Shown here: one piece after another, positions 1 through 7,869 of the stretch
Numbering within the stretch: the stretch's first letter is position 1
Layout of the letters: each line of letters starts with the position of its first letter
From: Cercospora beticola
Lineage: Eukaryota > Ascomycota > Dothideomycetes > Mycosphaerellales > Mycosphaerellaceae
Assembly (NCBI RefSeq): GCF_033473495.1
Contig: NC_088935.1
Coordinates: 5,022,001 to 5,086,000, forward strand
Length of the DNA: 64,000 nucleotides
Direction of reading: 5' to 3'
The notes under the pieces: generated by a model
Database searches by the model: none
What the model was told of the DNA's origin: nothing
What the model saw: the letters and a program-made list of their open reading frames with translations, nothing else
Position numbers and translations under genes: made by a program

Positions 1-474
1 AAAGACTGTGTCATTGTATCACCAGACGCAGGAGGAGCGAAGCGCGCCACGAGTATCGCGGATGCACTCGACCTGCAATTTGCACTCATTCACAAAGAGA
101 GAGCACGACCGAATGAGGTGTCACGCATGACGCTTGTCGGTGATGTCAGAGACAAGATTGCCATCGTGGTGGACGACATGGCAGACACATGCGGCACGCT
201 GGTCAAAGCTGCAGACGTGGTCATGGAGCACGGAGCTAAAGAGGCAATCGCCATCGTGACCCACGGCATTCTCTCTGGTAATGCTATTGAGAAGCTCAAT
301 GGCGGGCAGCTGAAAAAGCTGGTCGTAACGAACACTGTGCCACACGAGGAGAAGAAGAAGTTGTGCGACCGGATTCAGACCATCGACATCAGCCCCACAC
401 TGGCTGAGGCGATTCGGAGAACACACAACGGCGAGTCCGTGTCGTTCTTGTTCAAGCATGCACCACTGGACTGA
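1..474 (+). CDS. Ribose-phosphate pyrophosphokinase (PRPP synthetase), 3' part
   Basis: This is the C-terminal 157 codons of a PRPP synthetase, which transfers pyrophosphate from ATP to ribose-5-phosphate to make PRPP for nucleotide, histidine and tryptophan synthesis in the cytosol. The frame is open from base 1, so the start lies outside the window. Visible signatures are [10 protein letters not shown] near the 5' edge and the PRPP/ribose-phosphate binding loop [12 protein letters not shown] at about 166-201, written as in eukaryotic Prs proteins. The ending ([12 protein letters not shown]) is also typical of the family. No intron is seen in this part. Fungi carry several PRS paralogues; the fragment is too conserved to say which one this is. 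Confidence 0.93.
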   Translation, partial: KDCVIVSPDAGGAKRATSIADALDLQFALIHKERARPNEVSRMTLVGDVRDKIAIVVDDMADTCGTLVKAADVVMEHGAKEAIAIVTHGILSGNAIEKLNGGQLKKLVVTNTVPHEEKKKLCDRIQTIDISPTLAEAIRRTHNGESVSFLFKHAPLD

Positions 475-1246
475 GGGATTTTGGCATTTGAAAAGTTTTG
501 GAGTTCACGAGATCGTGCGGGAGCTTCTCGGGATTGTTACGATACCAACCTGAACTGTAGATGACCTCGTTCGGACGGCGTAGGATGAGAAAATACGTGG
601 CTGAAGCATAGATTACTGAATGTCGTGCGAAGCTCTCTAACACAAAGTCACTTGAGCACCTCGCGTCCTTTGCGATCGCAACGCAGTCGGCAAGCATGAA
701 AGTCTTGTACGAGGATTCTCACAGACACAACATGGATTATGTGGAGACTTGGCCGGATAGAGGGTCGTACGCGTTATTCATGGCCTCCTTATGAACGTCG
801 AATCTCAACAACTACACACGAATCAAGTCCCGCGCTTCCTCTGTTGAATATGGACGCGACCAGAAACTCTTACAGGCAGGCATTCCGTGCTTCAGTGTGT
901 CAGAGCTTCTCTGCGCACGTTTTAGGCATGGACTGAGACAGGATGCGGACGTAGATCTGTTCGTTCGAAGAATAGTGTGCCACCACTCATGCGCATCAGG
1001 ACGAGTTCGAACTTGTTGGCGACATGCAGGATGTTTTGAAGCACCCTTTCCGTCGATAATCTCAAGATCAATTGCGCGAAGTCTAAGAATGCTCAAATTG
1101 TCTGGCTCCTGGGAATATACCACATACGCAGCCTGTCGAGGTATTACATGCACAGACCGCGATTCCACTGCGTTTTTCTGATTTTCATTCGCTTCTCCTA
1201 GAGACCTCCTGGAACGCACAACTCGTTCTAATCGAGCAGGAGCCAT
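475..1246. other. Intergenic, convergent 3' ends
   Basis: The 3' ends of the PRPP synthetase (+) and phospholipase-D-like (-) genes face each other here. I see only short unconvincing frames and no RNA gene. Confidence 0.6.
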
Positions 1247-3417
1247 CTACTGCCCCTCAGCCTTTCTTAAGGTCCCCATGAACCCTTTCACCCAGGAGAA
1301 ATGACCAGCATTCGTCCCCAAACTTCCTCCAGCGAGCTTGCCCGTCTTCGGATCATACCAGCATCCATCTTCTGAGCTCGCCAGTCCATATTGCGCCGTG
1401 TTCTGATTACGTTCAACCCCTTCCCTCCAAGCTTTACAGATGACAGGACTATCGATCATAACATTCACTTCTTGGGAATGGAACCAGCTTTGCGTATCCT
1501 GATTCCCAGAGCCCTGAACTGCAACACTCTCATCCACGATCATGAGTTTGATATGGCATGATCTCTGCTTGAAGTTGTTGTGGATCGGATGGTCCTGATC
1601 TGCCGCGACGTAGTAATGGACTCTCAACAGCGGCTTCTCATCAGCTTGGAGCTGGGAATAGAGATAATTGGCATTCATCTCATTTGTACCGCCTTGGCCT
1701 GGGAGAAGTTCGCCTCCGTCATTGTAGCCAAGGCAAACATAATATGTCACTTCGACACCGCGTTTCACGGCGCTTATCAGTGCGGCTAAAAGTGGCTTTG
1801 CATTGAGATCAGGCGTCTGAATGAAAATTGTTCGCTTCGCGTTGCGGATCAACGATAGGAACGCTTCGTTCTGCGGCACGAAGACGGAATCGTTGTTGAT
1901 ATTGGCATACGGCTTGCGTGAGCACATTGCCATTGAGACAGGCTCCACATTCGGCAACGGGATGAAAGGGAAGAAGTTGAGGTTGTTGTCCCTGTCCGAA
2001 GCTGTCGCTTTGACAGAGAGCCCTGTCGGTTTGTTCAGATGCCGGGCGACAGCATTGACGTGCGGTTCTCCGGGCTCGGATGGCCTCAGTACGGATCGCA
2101 TTCGCTGGATCTCATCGCTCATGTTCTCGTCATAGTGAGGCTCGCCTGGCATGTGCTCTGGCAGCTCAGCTTCGATCGGCTTTTCTGGGAGTCGAAAAGA
2201 TCCATCGGGCTCGAAGAGGGCTGTGAAAGTCTGCTCCTGATACGTCGGTGGCTTCTGAAGCGCAGCTCGAGTCTCACGACAAGGCAGTGCAGGCTCAATC
2301 TTATTGTGCCAACTTATCAAGAAGGTCTCCCAAATTGAGTCGACAATTGGGCCTTCGATATGTGTCATTATTTCGAGATTGTCATTATCCTGGATGTTGT
2401 TGCTTGACACAGTGGCAATTTGTCGATCAACAATCATGAACTTGCTATGGAAGGTCCCGAGTGGAGGTCGATGAAAGTTGACGATCGCGAGGTCGATATT
2501 TGGCATCTGCTCAGGAGGCGGAAGACCAACGCCAGCAGCTTGCCATCCGACTGAGTCTACGTTCTGGTGATTGTTGATTATTTGCTTGAGAGCACCTAGG
2601 AAATATCAGCTAGTATCGCCAACACAGCAGTGGCTCTGACTGACCTCGATCGAACATAATCTTGACCACGACACGTTCGCCACGCAACCCTGCACGCTTC
2701 GAAAGCTCGACCAAAGCATCATTGATGAAAGTACTGGCTCCTGATTTCTTCCAGAAGTTGGTCGCAAGCAAGACTTCCTTCTTCGCTCGCACAATGAGAT
2801 TGGACATGTGTCGGAGTTGGTCATTGAGAGGGCCAATAATGGTCACTAATCAGATTCGTCAGAGCATTCACACACGCCTCCTTAAATCTGCCAAGGCGCC
2901 CGTTGCATACGGCAGAACTTCTTGGACGATTTTCACATCAACAACAACAAAGGCACTCTGAACAGATCTCGGACTTACTTGGCACATATCCTGTCGTCCC
3001 AATGAGCGAGGGAGAGACACAGTCCGCAAGAGGATCTTTCTCCAAGCATTGTAGAAGGTCGTGGAAAGCATGCAAGAACAGCTCACTCGGCTGCGTGTCG
3101 CCAAATTTGCCGCAACCTTTTGCCCATTGCAATGTGTCGATTGACGAGGTGCCGCGATGCTCTGGATCTGCCGCCGGTATACTCTTGAGGTGCTGCAACT
3201 TATCAGCTACTCCGAGCAATCGACGCCGTCTCTCAGACTCTGCTCAGCGTTGACGGATGTTCAACACAAAGGATAAACGAACATGGCTTCCAAATAGTTC
3301 CTCAGCTATTTCTCCAGGACTCTTGCTAGGGTTCTTCGTATATTCAGAACTGACAGATGCTTCCGAACAACAGAGCTGTACAATCTTGCCAGGATCTCGA
3401 GGATCCTTGTCGATCAT
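1247..3417 (-). CDS. Phospholipase D-like protein with two HKD motifs
   Basis: The product is a PLD-superfamily phosphodiesterase. I model four exons: 3417-3283, 3237-2979, 2845-2645 and 2595-1247, which join in frame to about 647 aa. Junctions are GTAAGT at 2978 and GTCAGT at 2644; the first intron's exact ends (about 3238-3282) are less sure, because two donor/acceptor pairs keep the frame. The two catalytic motifs are HSKFMIVD, early in the last exon, and HIKLMIVD followed by GSGNQD about 260 residues later. Both match HxKx4D. The N-terminus (SSEYTKNPSKSPGEIAEELF) resembles the helical leader of filamentous-fungal PLD-like proteins. I see no PX or PH domain, so this is not the classical Spo14-type enzyme. 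Substrate is unknown; lipid or nucleic-acid phosphodiester bonds are possible. Confidence 0.85.
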
Positions 3418-4030
3418 CCTGTCAATTAAGCTGCAAGCCAAGCCTTTGCCAATGCTTGGTCGCGAATGTAAGTGAAGAAGTGGAGGCGGCAGTGGAGTCT
3501 GACTCTGATCAAATGATATCTGTTCCTCCTCAAGAAGATTCTCATCCCAATAAAGCTACACCGCGAGATATTTCGGTCGAGGTGACGTAGAGGTATACGT
3601 ATGCGTGTGCGTGTCCTTGCGGTTAAATCTGAGCGACAGGCCTGGACCCTTCTTGCCCTGTCTCGGTCTCGCAAAAGTCGCGCTTTCTAGTTTTTGACTT
3701 CAGTAGAGTTCTAGCTTCCCTCCATGACCCTCGGGAAAGGCAACATCATGCTTTCTACCAAACATCAGCGTCCGGGTGGGAAGGATATGCTGGTTGCTAA
3801 GTATATTCCACAGTGGCCGAATTGCGGTATTGGGCCAGTCGAATGACTGTATAGAAACACCGCATTCCCACATGATCCTGAGCTGACTCTAGAACACGAG
3901 ATATCTCTTCTGCACCAGCATCGCGAAAAGAAGAAGAACTCGGCCCGGAATCTGACACCACAGCTCGCTTCACAGAAAGCTAGCAAGAATTCCTCGAGGA
4001 GTCCACCACAAGGCAGACAGCGCTGAGAAG
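3418..4030. other. Intergenic before the RNA array, possible decayed unit
   Basis: No protein gene is evident. At about 3811-3850 a stretch (CAGTGGCCGAATTGCGG, then GGGCCAGTCGAATGAC) resembles the conserved 5' box of the array units with an insertion. It may be a decayed extra copy, but I could not find the matching 3' arm. Confidence 0.35.
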
Positions 4031-4040
4031 CATTCATATA
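4031..4040 (+). promoter_or_regulatory. CATTCATATA box, first of the array
   Basis: The same box recurs at 4596, 5438, 5724, 6019, 6291, 6579 and 6871. Each lies 31-32 nt before the AACG start of its unit. Constant spacing beside variable flanks suggests a TATA-like promoter element for each RNA gene. Confidence 0.65.
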
Positions 4041-4062
4041 GGGCTTCATATGCCTCATCATC

Positions 4063-4221
4063 AATGATCGTCACTGGCGAATTGGGCGAGTCGATAAGTC
4101 GTCAGCATCAGCCATGGTGCTGACGCTCGACAAGACTGCGGGAACTTCTTCTGCTCGAGGCGAAGGCGCTCATGAAGAATGGTTTGGCCAGGGTCGTTCA
4201 CTGTCTAGTGGCGGTTGTTTT
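4063..4221 (+). ncRNA. Array unit A, putative structured RNA
   Basis: The terminal stem pairs 4063-4077 with 4205-4219; all 15 positions pair, counting G.U. It includes T.G in place of C-G at position 3 and a T-A pair at position 13. An internal hairpin of nine pairs (4101-4109 with 4116-4124, loop AGCCAT) is the longest of the array. The upstream box CATTCATATA is at 4031-4040. A T-run ends at 4221. Gene status is inferred from structure and signals; expression is not shown. Confidence 0.72.
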
Positions 4222-4340
4222 GCCTTTTGATCTGACCTTTGCAGTCGCGAGGTATCTTTGCCCCTTCGCATCGTTGGCACCTTTCATTCACTTGCCTCGC
4301 TGTATCTAGCACTTATATTCTTGTTGCGTTCCGACCTGGC

Positions 4341-4499
4341 AACGAGCGTCACTGCGAACTGGGTGAGTCGGTAAGTCGTCCAATTCTCGATGGTCGACAA
4401 ATTTGCAAATCGCTCCTGCCGCTGAGCCAACAAGAAACGCGTGGCTCTCTCGAAAGGCGTGCGAAGTTTCAGTTCCAGTTCTGCAGTAGCGATTGTTTT
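4341..4499 (+). ncRNA. Array unit B, putative structured RNA
   Basis: The start block is AACGAGCGTCAC and the 3' arm is GTAGCGATTGTT before the T-run at 4496-4499. Two of the first 12 pairs are mismatched, so this is one of the weaker terminal stems. The middle hairpin pairs GTCG.CCA with TGG.CGAC. A six-pair third hairpin joins 4424-4429 (GAGCCA) and 4442-4447 (TGGCTC) around an A-rich loop. The upstream box is less well kept (CACTTATATT). Confidence 0.66.
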
Positions 4500-4626
4500 G
4501 CTTCTTTCTTGCTAACTTCTGCTTCTCGCTGGCAACAAGGAGGTCACATTGGTCGTCTTCCGGATCCCTTTCTATCTATGGATACTGGTGTCCAGCATTC
4601 ATGTTGTCGTGGACTCCCTGAGCAAC

Positions 4627-4781
4627 AACGATCGTTACTGGCGAACTGGGTGAGTCGGTAAGTCGTCTGAATCCGGTTGCTCGACAAAGTTGCAGCTGTT
4701 TATCCCTGCTCAGCAACGACAAGTACGAGGCTGCGTGGGAATGCGAAAGCAAGCTCTAGTTCTCTGGTGGCGATTGTTTTT
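4627..4781 (+). ncRNA. Array unit C, putative structured RNA
   Basis: This unit is close to consensus. The 5' arm 4627-4641 pairs with 4764-4778 at all 15 positions, with several G.U pairs. A run of five T follows (4777-4781). The upstream box CATTCATGTT begins 31 nt before the start. TGGCGAACTGGG, just inside the 5' arm, fits the Pol III A-box pattern TRGCNNAGYNGG with one mismatch. The third hairpin pairs CAGC with GCTG around an A-rich loop. Confidence 0.72.
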
Positions 4782-4899
4782 GCTTCTCTTTTGCTGACTT
4801 TTACATCCGCAGGCAACAAGGAGGAAGGTCATTTCATTATTCTCCTGTACTAATCGCTCGCGCTTAGCATTGACATAGTGATTATTGACACCGTCTACT

Positions 4900-5064
4900 A
4901 ACGACCGTCACTGGCGAACTGGGTGAGTCGGTAAGTCGTCAGGTCGGATCACAGCTGATGCCCGATTAAGCTGCAAGTTTCTTGTCCCGTTGAAGCAATA
5001 GAGAACATAAGGCTTCTAAGGAATCGAAGGCATGCCTTCCGAGTCCTCCAGTGACGACTGTTTT
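4900..5064 (+). ncRNA. Array unit D, putative structured RNA
   Basis: The 5' arm AACGACCGTCAC faces GTGACGACTGTT. Two of 12 pairs are broken, but T-A replaces T.G at position 9. The tRNA-like second hairpin pairs GTCGG with CTGAT around a seven-base loop ATCACAG. The third hairpin pairs GAAGC with GCTTC around an A-rich loop. The T-run is at 5061-5064. Confidence 0.68.
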
Positions 5065-5187
5065 GCATCCCAGAAGCTGACACTTTTGCACTCGCGAGCG
5101 AAAGATCTTTCTTCTCGCTACCCGAATTTTGCAAACGAGCCGCTGATTCTGTATAGCGTTTATATAGTCCTTCAGTGCTCGACTTCC

Positions 5188-5352
5188 AACGATCGTTACC
5201 GGTGGATTGGATGAGTCGGTAAGTCGTCAGGTCCTAACAAGATCTGGATGCTCGATTAAGCTACAAGTTCCTTCTCCCTCCGAAGCAACACAAAACACGA
5301 GGTTGCGTCGAGATGGGGCTCTGCAAGCTCTAGTTCTCCGGTGACGATTTTT
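5188..5352 (+). ncRNA. Array unit E, putative structured RNA
   Basis: The 5' arm 5188-5202 pairs with 5338-5352. Here the inner end is CCGG against CCGG, four Watson-Crick pairs where other units use T.G and G.T, so both sides changed together. The second hairpin looks like an anticodon arm: AGGTC and GATCT around the seven-base loop CTAACAA. The third hairpin pairs GCAAC with GTTGC. TTTATATAG lies about 27 nt upstream. The arm itself ends in five T, the candidate terminator. Confidence 0.73.
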
Positions 5353-5469
5353 CTTTTGGACGCTCTTCTAACCTTACTCCTTGCGTTCGCAAGCGGAACA
5401 GCATCACTTTTTCTCGACGATAAGTCACCCTAAGCAGCATTCATATACCCCTCCCTATATTCACCGAGT

Positions 5470-5644
5470 AACGATTGCTACTGGCGAATTAGCTCAATCG
5501 ATAAGTCGTCATATGCCGTCGAGGCTGATTGATGCTCGATAAAAGCTACGAGGTCTTGCAGGTCGACGAGGCAATAGACTATGCCCTCCGATTTGCCAAA
5601 GCCCATGTATCTACTAATTCCTAGTAGCGATTGTTTCGTTTTTT
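5470..5644 (+). ncRNA. Array unit F, putative structured RNA
   Basis: The 5' arm 5470-5484 (AACGATTGCTACTGG) pairs with 5621-5635 (CTAGTAGCGATTGTT) at all 15 positions. C-G, T-A and T-A pairs stand where the consensus has T.G pairs, the clearest compensatory set in the array. The next bases, TTAGCTCAATCGATAAG, resemble a tRNA D-arm. The upstream box is at 5438-5447. A three-T run is followed by six T at 5639-5644. Confidence 0.74.
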
Positions 5645-5755
5645 GCCTCTCCCATCTCAACCCAAGCATCGCCTCCGACAGCGCAAACGCTTCTTTTGCT
5701 TATGTGCTTTGTCTAACTTCTGGCATTCATATACCTGCTCTATGGTCACTCCCTC

Positions 5756-5911
5756 AACGATCGTTACCGGTGAATTGGTCAAGTTAGTAAGTCGTCTATC
5801 ACCAAAGACGCTCGACGGATCCCGCGGTTGTGGAACTGCATCAGGTACTAGGACTTACGTCTGATGGATCTCTACTTCTGCGCGCTGCAGTTCGCTGGTG
5901 GTGATTGTTTT
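5756..5911 (+). ncRNA. Array unit G, putative structured RNA
   Basis: The 5' arm 5756-5770 pairs with 5895-5909 at all 15 positions, with C-G at position 13. The second hairpin pairs GTCT with AGAC. The third hairpin pairs CATCAG with CTGATG around a long loop. The upstream box CATTCATATA is at 5724-5733, 32 nt before the start. Four T end at 5911. Confidence 0.73.
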
Positions 5912-6050
5912 CTTTTGCATCCCCAGCCCAAGTTTTGTGTTGACGGGCAAAGAGGAGCTAGTGCTTGCAATCTGATGCCCCCCTTTTTTTTCCCTTGCAC
6001 GTAGAGGCTAGATTTCAGCATTCATATTCTCACGTACCTTTCTATCTAGC

Positions 6051-6209
6051 AACGATCGTTACTGGCAGACTAGCTGAGTCGATAAGTCGTCACGCTCGAA
6101 CGACGCTCGACAGCTTGTAGAACATTCGTATCGGATATGCGACTTGATACGCTGTCGGGATTGCGGATTATCTCAGGTTCTGGTCCTCTGGTAGCGATTG
6201 TTTCGTTTT
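6051..6209 (+). ncRNA. Array unit H, putative structured RNA
   Basis: The 5' arm 6051-6065 pairs with 6188-6202 at all 15 positions. The second hairpin pairs GTCGT (6086-6090) with ACGAC (6100-6104). The third pairs CGTATC (6127-6132) with GATACG (6146-6151). The upstream box is CATTCATATT at 6019-6028. Three T and then four T (6206-6209) follow the 3' arm. Confidence 0.73.
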
Positions 6210-6322
6210 GCTCCTCCACTTTACTCTTTTGTGGATTCATGTGCAAGTAGTGGTTTTCCCTTTTATTCCTTACCTAGCCTCAGTAGGCAGCATTCATGTA
6301 TTCATTCCCATGCTCGGCCGTT

Positions 6323-6479
6323 AACGATCGCCCACTGGCAGGTTAGTCAAGTCGGTAAGTCGTCAATCATGCTTGACGCTCGACAAAGCTATAGAGTAAG
6401 GATCTGAACAAGGCAAAGAAACATGCTCGATCAGGTTTTGCACGCTGTCCGCTACATCTTCCCGGTGGCGATTTGTTTT
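6323..6479 (+). ncRNA. Array unit I, putative structured RNA
   Basis: The 5' arm carries an extra C and the 3' arm an extra T relative to other units, so the terminal stem keeps 15 pairs with one bulge on each strand. The second hairpin pairs GTCAA (6362-6366) with TTGAC (6373-6377). The upstream box is CATTCATGTA at 6291-6300. Four T end at 6479. Confidence 0.7.
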
Positions 6480-6609
6480 GTCCTCTCTTTTGCCTTTCTA
6501 ACTCTTACTCTTTGTATTTTGCTGGCGGGCATAAGCTGTCCCTCTTGATATTTCCTTCCATCTATCCCTAGAATCCAGCATTCACATACTCCTTTACTGC
6601 TCACTCCCC

Positions 6610-6771
6610 AAGGATCGTCACTGGCAGGGTTAGTCAAGTCGATAAGTCGTCAGACCCAATTATGGTTCACGCTCGACGAAGCTACAAGGTTTCGCGCTCC
6701 AATTAGGCATCAAGACTATGCCTTTGAAATAGTTCGACTTCAGCCAGCTATAATTCTCTGGTGGCGATTTT
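6610..6771 (+). ncRNA. Array unit J, putative structured RNA
   Basis: The start block is AAGGATCGTCACTGG, changed at position 3. The 3' arm CTGGTGGCGATTTTG pairs with it except at the outermost base. The third hairpin pairs AGGCAT (6705-6710) with ATGCCT (6718-6723). T-runs occur at 6768-6771 and 6779-6782, so either could end the RNA. The upstream box is CATTCACATA-like at 6579-6588. Confidence 0.68.
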
Positions 6772-6902
6772 GGTGTTCTTTTGCCTCTCCAACTCTCCCT
6801 TTCCGCATTCTTCCTTCCACGCATAAGCTCTCCCTCTCAATCTTTCCTCCCCGTAACCCCTAGACCCCAACATTCATATTTCCACCCATCGTTGAACGAT
6901 TC

Positions 6903-7061
6903 AACGACCACCACTGGCAGGGTGAGTCAAGTCGATAAGTCGTCAGCTTTTCGTCTGATGCTCGACGAATAGCCGGAAGTTCCTGAGACTCGAAGGCAGC
7001 AGGTTGTGCCTCGTAGTGCAGTGCTGTTTGCAGCGAAGTCCTCCAGTGGTGATTTGTTTTT
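6903..7061 (+). ncRNA. Array unit K, putative structured RNA (last unit)
   Basis: The 5' arm AACGACCACCACTGG faces CCAGTGGTGATTTGTT. An A-T pair replaces the usual G-C at position 8 and C-G pairs replace G.U further in. One mismatch and one bulged T remain. The third hairpin pairs AGGC with GCCT. The upstream box is CATTCATATT at 6871-6880. Five T end at 7061, after which the periodicity stops. Confidence 0.7.
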
Positions 7062-7869
7062 GTCTTTGCCGTCCGTTCCAGCTTGTGCATATCGGGTATT
7101 AAGTTAAAGGAATGCCATTTTGCATTCATTGCATCGTTTTCTTTTTGCTCTTGATTCTTTTCGAATTCTGATATTGAGATGGACATTGATACAACATTGT
7201 GCATCCCCATGAACCTTGTGAAGCTCATGGAGTCCAGGCTAGGAGGATGTGTCAGATCATGTGAAAACGTAAGTGCAGTCATTTCTCGTTCAGTCCTCAT
7301 CCGCTTTGATTCATAACAATGCTATATACGTACAAGAACAAGATTAGCGTCTCATCATCCTCGAGTCTGACATGTCAGGGCCCTCGCATATCAATACTTT
7401 CCACCGCAAACACACGCGTCCATGAAACAGCGAATAGAAACAACAATGCCTGGGTATCGAAGAATGGACCAAACTAATGTAATCAGGTCGTTGTCGTATC
7501 GCTCATCGCATCGTTAAGTAAAGAATCTCCTCTAATCGTGAGGTATTGGTACAAGAAGTCCACAAGTCATAACTTCGTGTGGAACGCCATCGCAATGCTA
7601 TCGTGTCGTGGTGTCTTTTGTTGTATTGATAATGTTTACTCTCCGTCTCCATAGGATTGGAGTCGTGTCCGGGATCGGCTGCGGAGTTGCCGTCGGGCTT
7701 GTTCAGTCGAAGATTCGCTGTCGAAGCTTTCGCGTTGTTCCTCACGATTGCTCTCGCGGCGCATCGGAGATGGTCCCGGGTTCTTCAGTATGGAATGGCT
7801 GGGGCTGCTGGTGCTGCCACCGGTAAAAGTTGGGCTGCCAGAGCTGCTTTTGCCCTTACCCTTGCGCTC
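7062..7869. other. Intergenic after the array
   Basis: The array periodicity ends at about 7061. The 3' flank of the following minus-strand gene fills the rest. No gene or RNA is recognised. Confidence 0.55.

Larger units (their letters stand above)
4031..7061 (+). repeat. Tandem array of eleven ~285-bp units, each with a putative structured RNA gene
   Basis: Eleven diverged head-to-tail units start at 4063, 4341, 4627, 4900, 5188, 5470, 5756, 6051, 6323, 6610 and 6903, so spacing is 272-295 bp. Each has four conserved blocks: a CATTCATATA-like box upstream, a start block AACGATCGTYACTGG followed by GAGTCGGTAAGTCGTC, a GCTCGACAAAGCTACAAG-like block, and GGTGGCGATTGTTTT. Sequence between blocks differs strongly among units. 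The ends of the start block and the last block pair with each other. Open frames do not carry through units, so the array is non-coding for protein. The conserved core is transcribed on the + strand if the T-run is the terminator. Confidence 0.92.

Noticed and set aside
4031..7061. CRISPR array
   Set aside because: The units are ~285 bp, diverged and eukaryotic; there are no short identical repeats with uniform spacers and no cas genes.
4063..7061. Eleven true tRNA genes
   Set aside because: The 5' half looks tRNA-like, but no intact T-arm or 7-bp acceptor stem of normal length can be drawn, and the closed RNA is about 155-175 nt.
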